Source: Methylophilales bacterium BACL14 MAG-120910-bin43
GTDB lineage: Bacteria > Pseudomonadota > Gammaproteobacteria > Burkholderiales > Methylophilaceae
NCBI GenBank assembly: GCA_905181685.1
Contig: CAJIYK010000003.1
Coordinates: 62,001 to 126,000, forward strand
Length of the DNA: 64,000 nt
Direction: 5' to 3'
Part shown: positions 18,829-28,494 of the stretch, piece by piece
How the letters are laid out: every line of letters starts with the position of its first letter
Position numbering within the stretch: the first letter of the stretch is position 1
Position numbers and translations under genes: made by a program
The notes under the pieces: generated by a model
The model's input: the letters and a program-made list of their open reading frames with translations, nothing else
What the model was told of the DNA's origin: nothing
Databases searched by the model: none

Positions 18829-19692
18829 TTAACTTAAAACATCATAAAAAGGATGTTTAGATAATCCTTTTACAATAAAACTTTTTAAATCTATTGGTTT
18901 TTTCTCATCAATAAATTGAGTTTCTTTTACATCTGCTATTTTTACAAAAACACTTGAGCCTGTTCCTGAGATTTTAGCAAATCCAAAATTATTCATCCAA
19001 CTCAATAATTTTTTCATCTTTATATATTTTTTAGTAATTGTAGATTCCAAGTCATTACATTCTTGGTCAAGTTTTTCACTAAAACAGGTCGACATTTTCA
19101 ATGTAATTGGGACTTTTGTCAATTTAAATGATTTAAATATTGACTCTGTAGAGATAGAAAAGTTGGGGTAACACAAATAATAAATGAAATTAGGAATGTT
19201 AAATTTACTTAGTTTCTCGCCAACTCCTTCTACCCATGCGTTTTCCCCAAATATAAAGAATGGAACATCGGCACCTAGGCCTAGGCCAAGCGTCATTAAT
19301 TCTTTTTTTGTTAGATTTATATTGGCTAATTTATTGATTCCCATGAGTATAGTTGCTGCATCGGAACTTCCCCCACCCAAGCCTGCTCCAATTGGGATAT
19401 TTTTTTTTATATAAATATCGACGCCAATATTTTTATCTTTTAGAATTAATCGTGCAGCCTTAAGCCCAAGATCATCTTGATTATCGACCTCAATCGATGC
19501 ATTGATCAAATTTATTTGAGTGTCACTTCTGATCCTTATATAAATATAGTCATATAAATCTATAAGTTGAAAAACACTTTGTAGCTTATGGAAGCCATCA
19601 TCTCTTTTACCTATTATTTTTAAAAATAAATTAATTTTTGCAGGTGCTTTAAACTCCTCATAACCTTCTTGCTTATAGTCTTTTTTATTCAA
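18829..19692 (-). CDS. ispE: 4-diphosphocytidyl-2-C-methyl-D-erythritol kinase
   Basis: GHMP kinase of the MEP isoprenoid pathway. FKAPAKINLFLKIIGKRDDGFH is the conserved N-terminus, NIPIGAGLGGGSSDAATIL the ATP-binding GHMP motif, and LGADVPFFIFGENAWVEGVGE the substrate region. AKISGTGSSVFVK is the C-terminal GHMP block. The length of 287 aa is normal. The start is TTG directly after the lolB stop. The isoprenoids it supplies feed ubiquinone, whose genes ubiB, ubiJ and ubiE lie at 27-30 kb. Confidence 0.95.
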   Translation of the reverse strand: MNKKDYKQEGYEEFKAPAKINLFLKIIGKRDDGFHKLQSVFQLIDLYDYIYIRIRSDTQINLINASIEVDNQDDLGLKAARLILKDKNIGVDIYIKKNIPIGAGLGGGSSDAATILMGINKLANINLTKKELMTLGLGLGADVPFFIFGENAWVEGVGEKLSKFNIPNFIYYLCYPNFSISTESIFKSFKLTKVPITLKMSTCFSEKLDQECNDLESTITKKYIKMKKLLSWMNNFGFAKISGTGSSVFVKIADVKETQFIDEKKPIDLKSFIVKGLSKHPFYDVLS

Positions 19693-20250
19693 TCAAGATT
19701 TCCATTTAATAATATATATTTTAAGTGTAATTTTATTTTTGTTTAATTCGATGTACTTCGGGAAAATTTTGTTTTCTTTCTCTATTACCCCCTCATAATC
19801 TACCTTCCAATCTGCATAAGATAGCGAGACATTTTTTTTGCTAGTGAGTTGAGTTGGTGGGGTCATAATTAACTTCTCTAGAATAAAAACATTTTGTTTA
19901 TTACCAAAGATTTGCCTAATGATATCTTCGATTTCATTTTTATTCTTTGATAAGTTACTGATTTTTAATGAATTATTTGATTTATCTAAATAAACTTTAG
20001 AAATAACTGAATTGAAGGGGTTTAGAATGGTAATACTACTTTTACCGTTTTTTGTATTCCAAATAAGCTTTCCGGTAAACCCTTTTTTCTCAACAAAAAG
20101 AGTAATTTTGGCTGAAAAAGCTAGGTTAACAAAATCATTTACATTGTTTTGGTTGGAATAGTCTTTGTAGGAAACTATCTCTGGTTGAGTTTTATCAATT
20201 GAAGCGCAACTAACCAGGAAAAAAGATATTAAAATACAAATAAATTTCAT
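19693..20250 (-). CDS. lolB: outer-membrane lipoprotein receptor LolB
   Basis: Accepts lipoproteins from LolA and inserts them in the outer membrane. The N-terminus MKFICILISFFLVSCASIDK is a lipoprotein signal with lipobox LVSC. LAFSAKITLFVEKKGFTGKLIWN is the typical LolB first strand pair, and LTSKKNVSLSYADWKVDYEG with IELNKNKITLKIYIIKW closes the barrel. At 185 aa the length is normal and it sits immediately upstream of ispE, the standard neighbour. Sequence similarity within LolB is low, so the call leans on layout and context. Confidence 0.87.
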   Translation of the reverse strand: MKFICILISFFLVSCASIDKTQPEIVSYKDYSNQNNVNDFVNLAFSAKITLFVEKKGFTGKLIWNTKNGKSSITILNPFNSVISKVYLDKSNNSLKISNLSKNKNEIEDIIRQIFGNKQNVFILEKLIMTPPTQLTSKKNVSLSYADWKVDYEGVIEKENKIFPKYIELNKNKITLKIYIIKWKS

Positions 20251-20272
20251 TATTTGCCTACTTTAGAAAAAG

Positions 20273-21984
20273 TTATCGGTATTTCTTAACAGTCTTTAAT
20301 AATATCTTATTATCAGGGTATTGTTGCAATGATTCGTCCCATATTTTTTGAGCCTCATCAGTTTTATTTGCGTGCCAAAGAACTTCACCTAGGTGAGCCG
20401 AAATTTCGGGATCTTTTTTAATTTCATAAGCCTTTCTTAAAAAATCAAGGGCAACATCGATATTGCCTAGTCTATATTGTACCCATCCCATACTGTCCAT
20501 AATGTAGTGGTTCCTAGGTTCTAGAGATAAGGCTATTTCAATATTTATCTTTGCTTCATCAAGCTTTATGTTTCTGTCGGCAAATGAGTAACCTAATGCA
20601 TTGTATGCAACTGCATAGTCAGGCTTAATTTTTATTGCCTCTCTTAAAAGCTGCTCCATAAGGACTGTATTTCCCATCCTCTCTGCAAGCATGGCGTAAT
20701 CATATTTGAACTCTGCAGAGTTTTTAAAATTTTCCTCTTCTTTTTTCATCAAATCATATGCTTCTGTTTCTTTATTATCGCTATATAAAATTGAAACTTT
20801 TGCTCTGAATAATTCCAACTTGGCCTCTGGAGTTAAGTTGTTATATTGATCTAGGCTCTCTAATGCTTGATCATTCCCTTCATACTTAGCTATTAACTCT
20901 GCGGTTAATATTTTAGATTCAATAAAAGATGGGCCAGAATTAATCTTGTTTAACCAAGCGAGAGCTTCATTATAATTACCTCTTGTGTCTTCAATACGTG
21001 CAAGGTAGATGTAAATTTGTTCGGGTTGTGGATACCCTCTTTCAAGGCTTTGCATCAGAAATTTTTCTGCTAAGTCATAATCTCCTAGCTCGATAGCAAG
21101 CAATGAAACAGTAAAGCTTATTTCTGCAGACGCAAGTGAACTATTTACTATTTTAAGAAATTCATCTTTTGCTAAATTATATTTTTTTTGATTTGTAAGA
21201 AGTTTTGCATACTCCAGTCTTACTTCACTCGCATCAGGATATTGCTTCAAGTAACTAACATAAAAATTTGTCGCTTTTTCTTGTGATTCTAGTCCTATGA
21301 TATAACCCTCAAATAAAACTGCCGTTTGCCACTTAGGATCAATTTTTTTTACTTTAGCAAGTTCAGAGTTAGTCAATTTTTTATTGTTGGCGAAAGTAAG
21401 CTGCATGTGCAATTGCAAAATGTGCCTCCTTACTATTGGGATAAGGTTCTGCAATGTCAACAATAAATCTAAGAGCATTTTTTTTATTCTCTACTTTCGC
21501 AAGTATAGAATTTAAATATAAGAAACCTTCTCCTCGGTATGTATCTTGCTCAAGTAATTTTTTTACAATTGGCTTTGCCTTACTTAAGTTTCCGCTTGTA
21601 ATATATAGTTCAGCTAAAATTTGCTGGGCTTGGACAGATTTGGGATCTAAACTACTCCACACTTTTGCCGAATCAAGAGCGACGCGACCATTTCTTGAAC
21701 TTCCCGCAACCCTTGTAGCTCTCTCAGCCAAGGAATACTGTGAGTTTGCTTTGCTAAATCAAGGTAAAGATGACCGGCAGAATTAAAATCACCTCTTTGA
21801 GTAGCTATTTCTGCTAGAAGAAACTTATAAACAAATTCTGCATTCGCTTCAGTAATTTTTGGTGGAAGATTAGGATTAAAATTATCTTGTTGATTAGCGA
21901 ATGAAGAGTTAAAAGAAATTACATAAAAAAATAGGTGCTAATTATTACGAAAAGTGTTTTATTAAATATTTTGTTTTTTCTCAT
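20273..21984 (-). CDS. secreted tetratricopeptide-repeat protein, three frameshifts
   Basis: A long TPR protein of the type found upstream of lolB in betaproteobacteria. Repeats such as AVAYNALGYSFADRNIKLDEAK and HYIMDSMGWVQYRLGNIDVALDFLRKA are clear. The track shows two fragments. I extend upstream to an ATG at 21984 that encodes MRKNKIFNKTLFVIIS, a signal peptide ending SSFA before NQQDN. Frames join with one T added in a T-run near 21943, one base added near 21750, and one T removed near 21386 (AAYFANNKKLTNSELAK). The restored length is about 570 aa. It may help envelope assembly, but that is inference. Confidence 0.82.
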
Positions 21985-22068
21985 TCTAAGATCTTTTATA
22001 TAAAGTGGAATTATTTAAATCAATTATAACTCGCTTAATGACTTAGATTTTAAAAGATAATTCATTTA

Positions 22069-22107
22069 TCTTTAAACTTTTTTTTACTTCTTTAAACTTT
22101 TTTTTTA
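22069..22107 (+). repeat. 20-bp tandem duplication upstream of the ABC operon
   Basis: The sequence TCTTTAAACTTTTTTTT occurs twice with 20-bp spacing, just before AATATACACTCC and the GTG of the ABC ATPase gene. It lies in a 172-bp divergent intergenic region. It could be a promoter duplication or a regulator site. The poly-T runs also make it error-prone. No clear -35/-10 pair stands out. Confidence 0.45.
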
Positions 22108-22156
22108 ATATACACTCCTAATAAATTATTAATAAACTCTTTGGAAGTAGATTTAC

Positions 22157-23086
22157 GTGACTACGTTTGAAAATACAATAGAGGCATCAAATCTTACTAA
22201 AAGTTTTGGAAAAAACGTTGCGGTCAACGATGTTTCTTTTCAGCTTAAAAAAGGTGAAGTTCTTGGTTTTTTAGGACCCAATGGAGCAGGTAAATCAACT
22301 ACCATGAGGATGCTTACGGGCAATCTTGCGCCCACAAACGGAGATGTAAGAATATGTGGGATTGATATTATTTCAGAGCCAAAGAAAGCTAAGGCACTGA
22401 TAGGTTATTTGCCTGAGATGAGACCACTTTACAAAGAATTTACAGTTAATGAGTATTTAACTATTGCCGCTAGATTTCATAAAGTACCTTCACCAAAAAT
22501 TAAAAAAGCTCTTGAAGAAGCAAAAGAAAGATGTGGTTTGTCTCATATGAGTAAAAGATTAATTGAAAACTTATCTAATGGTTACCAACAGAGAGTTGGG
22601 ATCGCGCAAGCTATCATCCACAATCCTGAAATTGTTATTCTTGATGAGCCTACTGTTGGTTTAGACCCTATCCAAATAAGAGAAATACGTAAATTAATTA
22701 GAGATATTGGTAAGCAACACAGTGTGATTATATCCACTCATATTCTTCCCGAAGTAGAAATGGTTTGTGATCGTGTGCAAATTATTGATAATGGAAAACT
22801 CGTTTTTCACGGTTCTATTGATGATCTAAAGGCACAAAGAAGAGGTAATAAGTTGCTAGTTGGTTTTTCAAAAGCTCCGGCGCTAAGCAAATTAAAAAAA
22901 ATTAAAGGGGTTGATAGAGTCGAAGATGCTGATAATGGAATGTTTAGATTCCACTTCAAAGATAAATACCTACCCGCTGAAGAAATTGTCAATCTTTCGG
23001 TGAAAGAGGGCTGGGGTTTATATCACATAAATATGGACGTAACGAGCTTAGAAGAGACCTTTGTCAATTTAACGCAAACTAGTTAA
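22157..23086 (+). CDS. ABC transporter ATP-binding protein (GldA-like)
   Basis: ATPase of an ABC-2 type export system. Walker A is GPNGAGKST near 46-54, the signature LSNGYQQRVGIAQA, and Walker B IVILDEPTVGLDP. A C-terminal extension (KGVDRVEDADNGMFRFHF) is typical of the CcmA/GldA group. The start is GTG. It is the first of four plus-strand genes with short spacing: ATPase, permease, GldG-like protein and DUF4340 protein. This set occurs widely in bacteria that do not glide. The substrate is unknown, so I give no gene symbol. Confidence 0.9.
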   Translation: MTTFENTIEASNLTKSFGKNVAVNDVSFQLKKGEVLGFLGPNGAGKSTTMRMLTGNLAPTNGDVRICGIDIISEPKKAKALIGYLPEMRPLYKEFTVNEYLTIAARFHKVPSPKIKKALEEAKERCGLSHMSKRLIENLSNGYQQRVGIAQAIIHNPEIVILDEPTVGLDPIQIREIRKLIRDIGKQHSVIISTHILPEVEMVCDRVQIIDNGKLVFHGSIDDLKAQRRGNKLLVGFSKAPALSKLKKIKGVDRVEDADNGMFRFHFKDKYLPAEEIVNLSVKEGWGLYHINMDVTSLEETFVNLTQTS

Positions 23087-23096
23087 AGAGAATTTT

Positions 23097-23843
23097 ATGA
23101 TTATTAACGTTGCCAGAAAAGAATTAAAAAGTTTATTTGCATCACCGATGGGGTGGATAATACTTTCGATTTTGATGTTTGGGTTTGGAACATTATATTT
23201 GCAAGGGGTTAATAGTTATTTTGAAGTTATGTCTGGGGCCGTTCGACCCGCTGAAAGAGTTGGCGTCACAATCTATGTTGGGTCTCAAATTTACAGTACC
23301 GCACTTTTTTTGCTTTCTGTAACGACCCCCATGCTTACTATGAGGTTGATTAGTGAAGAAAGAAAGAGTCAAACGATGCCATTTTTGCTAAGTGCCCCAA
23401 TATCCCTCACCGAAATAGTGGTAGGTAAGTTCTTAGGCCTAGTTATATTCTTAAGCATTCTTGTTATCTATATTTTTGCCATGCTTTCAACACTTAATAT
23501 ATGGGCTGATATAGATTTTGGATACCTAATTGGTAACTCTTTTGGATTCATTTTATTAATTGCAAGTTTTACAGCACTAGGAATTTTTTTCTCTAGCTTA
23601 ACGAACCAGCCTATTATTGCTGCAATCACAACATTTATTGCACTTGTTTCGATGGTCGGTTTGGGAAGTTATTTTGCGAGCGATCCAAGCCACTGGTTTA
23701 ATTACATCTCAATGACAAAACATTATCAATCATTTACTAGGGGAGTTTTTGATAGCGCAGATATTGTTTATTATTTGCTTTTTATTGTTACCTTTTTAAC
23801 GTTAACTGTTAGAAGGCTTGATTCAGATAGGCTCAGGGGATAA
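23097..23843 (+). CDS. ABC-2 type permease (GldF-like)
   Basis: Inner-membrane permease of 248 aa with about six hydrophobic helices. It starts MIINVARKELKSLFASPMGWI, a typical ABC-2 opening (the KEL...SP motif). TMRLISEERKSQTMPFLLSAPISLTEIVVGKFL is the conserved coupling segment of GldF-like permeases. It lies 10 bp after the ATPase gene and 5 bp before the GldG-like gene. It should form the transport channel with the ATPase; the cargo is unknown. Confidence 0.88.
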   Translation: MIINVARKELKSLFASPMGWIILSILMFGFGTLYLQGVNSYFEVMSGAVRPAERVGVTIYVGSQIYSTALFLLSVTTPMLTMRLISEERKSQTMPFLLSAPISLTEIVVGKFLGLVIFLSILVIYIFAMLSTLNIWADIDFGYLIGNSFGFILLIASFTALGIFFSSLTNQPIIAAITTFIALVSMVGLGSYFASDPSHWFNYISMTKHYQSFTRGVFDSADIVYYLLFIVTFLTLTVRRLDSDRLRG

Positions 23844-23848
23844 CTGCT

Positions 23849-25228
23849 GTGAAAGCGAATAAAAAATTTAGATTACAATATTCTCTACAAAATAGTTTTT
23901 TTCTTATTTTATTTTTATCTTTGGTATTTGTTATTGGCTTTTTGGCCAAGCAATTTGTCTATGTCAAAGACATGACCCAAGCCAATAGGAGCGTACTTAC
24001 CAAAGGCAGTATTGAGGTCGTTGAGAGTATGAAAGATCCCATACAGCTTACAATTTTTGCATCGAATGATGATGGTAGCGAAAACTTTAGGAAAAGTATC
24101 GTAGATTTTTTTGCTAAGTACCAGAGAGCTAAGTCAGATATAAACATAACATTTATTAATCCAATTGAAGAACCAAAGCTTTTACAGGAGCTAGGCATAA
24201 GAAGTGATGGAGAAGTTGTTGTTGAATATAACAAAAGAACAGAACATATATCACCACCATTTGCTGAACAAGAATTTACAAACCTTCTCGTTAGGCTTTC
24301 CCGAACAAATCAAAAACCAATCTTATATCTTGATGGTCATGGTGAAAAAAACTTAATCGGTAAAAAAACAAATGACTTAGGTGGCTTTGGTGATCAATTA
24401 AGAAACAAAGGACTCAAGCTTGCAAATCCAGATCTAACAGCTCTAAGCGAAGTCCCTAAGGAAGGGGCAATGTTAATTATTGCAAGCCCCCAAGTAAATA
24501 TTGGAAAAGTAGAGGCAAAAAAAATATTAAATTATGTAGAGCAGGGTGGAAATCTACTATGGCTATTGGATGATAATAATTTTAAAGGGCTTGATAGTCT
24601 TGCAAATTATTTAGCTTTGAAGGTATCCGATATTTCAGTTATTGATCCACTTGCTGAAGAATATGGTGGTGATGAAAATATAACTTTTTCAACTATTTAT
24701 GGAGATCATCCGATTACGAGAAATTTTATGTTGAGGACTATATATTCTAATGCCCACGAAGTGAATGCTCAAGACTCCTATGAGAATGGATGGGAAGTGA
24801 GTGAGTTGATAGAAGTTGCTACAGGTGGATGGCTCCCCTTAAGCAAAAAAAATGGCGATGATAAATTTAATTTTATAAAGGGTGAGGATAAAGAGGGACC
24901 TATAAATATTGGAATTGCACTTAAAAGGAAGTTTGGAGAAATTGGGCAAAGAGTTGTTGTGGTTGGCAATGCGGCATTCTTATCAAATACCTTCATCACT
25001 TCTGGTGGTAATTTAGATTTGGGTATCAATATTATTAATTGGCTTGCTGGTGATGATCAGTTAATAACCATTCAGCCAATGCCACTTAAAGATATAAATG
25101 TAAGCATCCCGAACGATAGTAAGTCAGTATTTATTGCATGGAGCATATTTCATTCATTTCAATATTTTATTCCAATCGGTTTGTTCATTTTAGGTTTTGT
25201 TGTTTGGTTCAGAAGAAGAAAAGCCTGA
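23849..25228 (+). CDS. GldG-like ABC transporter auxiliary protein
   Basis: A 459-aa membrane-anchored periplasmic protein of the 'ABC-type uncharacterized transport system' (GldG) family. An N-terminal anchor (NSFFLILFLSLVFVIGFLAK) is followed by a long soluble region. Within it are ILYLDGHGEKNL and GGNLLWLLDDNN, the family's DUF4350/Rossmann-like blocks. A C-terminal helix (YFIPIGLFILGFVVWFRRRK) re-enters the membrane. It lies between the permease and DUF4340 genes, so it probably acts as the extracytoplasmic part of the exporter. Confidence 0.87.
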   Translation: MKANKKFRLQYSLQNSFFLILFLSLVFVIGFLAKQFVYVKDMTQANRSVLTKGSIEVVESMKDPIQLTIFASNDDGSENFRKSIVDFFAKYQRAKSDINITFINPIEEPKLLQELGIRSDGEVVVEYNKRTEHISPPFAEQEFTNLLVRLSRTNQKPILYLDGHGEKNLIGKKTNDLGGFGDQLRNKGLKLANPDLTALSEVPKEGAMLIIASPQVNIGKVEAKKILNYVEQGGNLLWLLDDNNFKGLDSLANYLALKVSDISVIDPLAEEYGGDENITFSTIYGDHPITRNFMLRTIYSNAHEVNAQDSYENGWEVSELIEVATGGWLPLSKKNGDDKFNFIKGEDKEGPINIGIALKRKFGEIGQRVVVVGNAAFLSNTFITSGGNLDLGINIINWLAGDDQLITIQPMPLKDINVSIPNDSKSVFIAWSIFHSFQYFIPIGLFILGFVVWFRRRKA

Positions 25229-25229
25229 T

Positions 25230-26132
25230 ATGACTAATAAATGGGTTACTAATTTAATATTACTAGTTGTATTAATTGGTGCAAGTTTAGTTGCCTTCCA
25301 GTCTTTAAAGGAAGAACCTGAAATTATAAAAGGTCTTGAAGTAACCAACCTTAAGCTTTCTGATTTTGACGAAATAGAGTTAAATTTTCCATCAAAAGCA
25401 AAAGTACATTTTAAAATAATTGAAGATCACTGGAAAATTTTGTCACCAGTTAAAGGTAGAGCAAATGAGCGTTATGTATATCAACTTCTATCAATCCTGG
25501 CCTCAAGGAGCCCTGAAAAACTTAAAAGTGATGACTTAGAAAAATATGGTCTTGATCAGCCTCAGTTAAAATTGACATTCTTAAATAATGAAAAGTCGTT
25601 GAAAGAAGAGTTTGTATTTGGGACTTATAATCCAATTTCAGAAAATCAGTATATAAAATATAAAGATGATGTATTTATTGTGAATGGCCTATTTTCCGAA
25701 ACTGCATCCTATGTTCCAATTGAGTTCATTGATAAGAGACCCATTGCGCCCTATGAAATGATTCAAGGTTTTAATTTTTCAAGGTTAGAGCAATGGCAAA
25801 AAAACCAATTAAAGCTTGTTGAAAAAAATGGTAGGTGGTCTACGAAAGGCATAAATGTCTCAACTACCCAGGAAGACATTGTTGAATGGCTGAGTGTTTC
25901 TTGGGATGGCTTGCAAGCCCTCTCAGTTGAAAGCTTTAAGATGGACTCAAGGCTTGGGTATAAAAGCTTTGATGTCATAGTTAATGATAATAAAAAAGTA
26001 ACATTTTATAAAATTCAAGAATCCCCTCAACTTCATTTGTATCGTAAAGATGAAGGGCTACTGTATCGATTCCCGGGAGATCTTGGATTCACAATGCTAA
26101 ATCCCCATGTAAAGGTAAAAGAAAAAGAATAA
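25230..26132 (+). CDS. DUF4340 domain protein
   Basis: A protein of about 300 aa with an N-terminal anchor (VTNLILLVVLIGASLVAF) and a soluble DUF4340 region that carries WKILSPVKGRANERYVYQLLSIL and the hallmark LEKYGLDQPQLKLTF. DUF4340 proteins are regular partners of GldG-like genes. I start at the ATG at 25230, one base after the GldG stop; the track's earlier start overlaps the GldG tail. Its last base is the first base of mutM (TAATG). The role is unknown, presumably a periplasmic component of the exporter. Confidence 0.85.
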   Translation: MTNKWVTNLILLVVLIGASLVAFQSLKEEPEIIKGLEVTNLKLSDFDEIELNFPSKAKVHFKIIEDHWKILSPVKGRANERYVYQLLSILASRSPEKLKSDDLEKYGLDQPQLKLTFLNNEKSLKEEFVFGTYNPISENQYIKYKDDVFIVNGLFSETASYVPIEFIDKRPIAPYEMIQGFNFSRLEQWQKNQLKLVEKNGRWSTKGINVSTTQEDIVEWLSVSWDGLQALSVESFKMDSRLGYKSFDVIVNDNKKVTFYKIQESPQLHLYRKDEGLLYRFPGDLGFTMLNPHVKVKEKE

Positions 26133-26953
26133 TGCCTGAACTACCTGAGGTTGAAGTAACAAGACTTGGCTTATTACCCCTCATAAATGGCATAGTTTCT
26201 AGTGTTGATGTCAGAAACCATTCGCTAAGGTGGCCAGTAAACCCTAATCTAAAAAAAATACTTAATTCACAAAAATTAATTTCGCTTTTACGAAGAGGAA
26301 AGTATCTTCTTGCTCAATTTTCAAATGGATACCTAATTATCCACCTTGGAATGTCTGGAAGGATATCAATCGTTAATGAAAAAAAAAGTCTCTTAAAACA
26401 TGATCATATCGATATATGTTTCAATGTAAATGGCAATAAAAAAATATTAAGATATAACGATACAAGAAGGTTTGGGGCGATGATATGGACAGACGACAAC
26501 CCGTCTAATCATAAACTTATAGCAACCCTTGGCCCCGAGCCTTTATCGGATGAATTCAATGCTGACTACTTATACGAGATAGTTAAAAGAAAAAAACAGC
26601 CAATCAAAAGCACAATAATGGATAGCCACTCTGTGGTCGGCGTTGGTAATATTTATGCTAGCGAATCCCTTTTTCTTGCTTCCATTAGACCTCAACGCCG
26701 ATCTCAAAAGATCAAAAAAAAGGAAATTAGTATATTAGTTGATTCTATAAAAATGGTTATCCAAAAGGCAATTGAAAGAGGGGGAAGTACACTTAATGAC
26801 TTTTTTAGCGTTAATGGACAAAGCGGGTATTTTCAAAATGAGCACAATGTCTATGGAAGAGAAAATGAAAGTTGCAATAAGTGCGAGGGAAGGATATATC
26901 AATTAAGAATTGCGCAGAGGTCAAGTTTTTATTGTAAAAATTGTCAAGTTTAA
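26132..26953 (+). CDS. mutM: formamidopyrimidine-DNA glycosylase
   Basis: Base-excision repair enzyme for 8-oxoguanine and FaPy. PELPEVEVTR gives the catalytic N-terminal proline and glutamate after methionine removal. HLGMSGR, DTRRFGAM, VVGVGNIYASE (H2TH region) and the C-terminal zinc finger CNKC...CKNC are all present. The 273-aa length is normal. The start overlaps the DUF4340 stop codon. It ends just before ubiB, which is convergent. Confidence 0.96.
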   Translation: MPELPEVEVTRLGLLPLINGIVSSVDVRNHSLRWPVNPNLKKILNSQKLISLLRRGKYLLAQFSNGYLIIHLGMSGRISIVNEKKSLLKHDHIDICFNVNGNKKILRYNDTRRFGAMIWTDDNPSNHKLIATLGPEPLSDEFNADYLYEIVKRKKQPIKSTIMDSHSVVGVGNIYASESLFLASIRPQRRSQKIKKKEISILVDSIKMVIQKAIERGGSTLNDFFSVNGQSGYFQNEHNVYGRENESCNKCEGRIYQLRIAQRSSFYCKNCQV

Positions 26954-26966
26954 AGTTACTTAAATT

Positions 26967-28494
26967 TTATATAAATGTGAGGACTGTAAGAGTTATAACC
27001 ACAAATAAAAGAATCATTACCAATTATAATTCTGTCCTGCCTAAGCTTTATTCCTTCAATTGATTTTCGGATATCTTTTTCAATGATTGTGTATGAATCT
27101 TTATTATGATTATTCAAATAAGCATGAAGAAGTGTAGGTAATTGAGGAGCAATGTCCACCCAATTAGGAAATTCCTTTTTTATTCTATTTATTAAGTTCT
27201 TGGGGCCAATTTGCTCCTTTAACCAATTTTCTAAAAAGGGCCTTGCTGTTACCCATAGATCTAAATTTGGATCTAGTTCACGACCTAAACCCTCAACGTT
27301 AAGAAGCGTTTTTTGTAACATGGTTAATTGAGGTTGTATTTCCATATTAAACTTTTTAGAAGTTTGAAATAGCCTTATGAGCAGCTTTCCAAATGAAATA
27401 TCTTTAAGGGGTTTATTGAAGATTGGTTCACATACCGAACGAATTGCATTTTCAAATTCATCAATAGAGGTTTCAGCCGGGACCCACCCTGATTCAATAT
27501 GAACCCTTGCAACTTCACGATAATCTCTTTTGAAAAATGCTGCAAAATTTTTGGCTAAATAAAGTTTATCTTGCTCATTAAGCGTACCCATTATTCCAAA
27601 ATCCATTGCAATATATTTTCCACTTTTTGCAACCTGAATATTCCCAGGATGCATATCTGCGTGGAAAAAACCATCTCGAAAGACTTGTGTAAAAAATATT
27701 TCAACTCCATTCTTTGCTAATTCGGATAAATTAATTTTATTCTTCTTGATGGCATCAATATTACTTATAGGAATTCCATCCATTCTTTCCATTACCATAA
27801 CTTTTTCGTGACAGTAGTCCCAAAAAACACTTGGAACAACTAATAATTTTTTATCTTTAAAGTTTTCGCCGAGATGACTACAATGACCAGCCTCAAGTAA
27901 TAGATTTAGTTCTGATTGCGTATGCCTCTCAAATTCAGAGACGACTTCATCTGGTTTTAATCTCTTACCGTCTGACCAAATTTTATATAAAATATTTGCA
28001 ATTAAATGAAGTAATTTAATATCTTTTTTAACTTCACTTTCTATGTTTGGGCGAAGAATTTTGACAGCCACTTTCTCTCCGTTGTGGAGTATGGCAAAGT
28101 GAACTTGCGCCACTGATGCACTTGCTACAGGTTTCTCATTAAATTCTTTAAATACGGATGAAATTTTTTTTGAATAAGCATTTTCTATTGTTTGTTTAAC
28201 TTTCTTAAACTCAAAGGGTGGTACTTTGTCCTGAAGCTTTGAGAGTTCAATTGCAATATCATTAGGTAATAAGTCTTTCCTTGTAGAAAGCATTTGTCCA
28301 AATTTTATAAATATTGGACCTAAACTTTCGAGAGCAAGCCTGAGTCGAATTGCTCGATTATCTTTTTTGGATTTGATAAGGCTAAGGGGGTAGAGCAAAA
28401 TAGATAAAAGAGAGTTTTTACGTAATTTAAAAAACTCATCAAGTCGAAATTTGAGCACGATGAAAATAATAAAGATTATTCTAAAAATAATCAT
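26967..28494 (-). CDS. ubiB: ubiquinone biosynthesis kinase-like protein UbiB, one frameshift near the C-terminus
   Basis: ABC1/ADCK-family atypical kinase/ATPase needed for ubiquinone synthesis at the membrane. FIKFGQMLSTRKDLLP is the KxGQ motif, ASVAQVH the A-rich loop, and MDFGIMG the DFG region. The track ORF ends in a non-hydrophobic tail (GNDSFICGYNSYSPH). In the next frame the same DNA reads VMILLLFVVITLTVLTFI and stops at 26967: the membrane helix expected at the UbiB C-terminus. One indel near 27014 therefore explains the odd tail. It overlaps ubiJ by 4 bp and is last in the operon DUF971-ubiE-ubiJ-ubiB. Confidence 0.93.
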
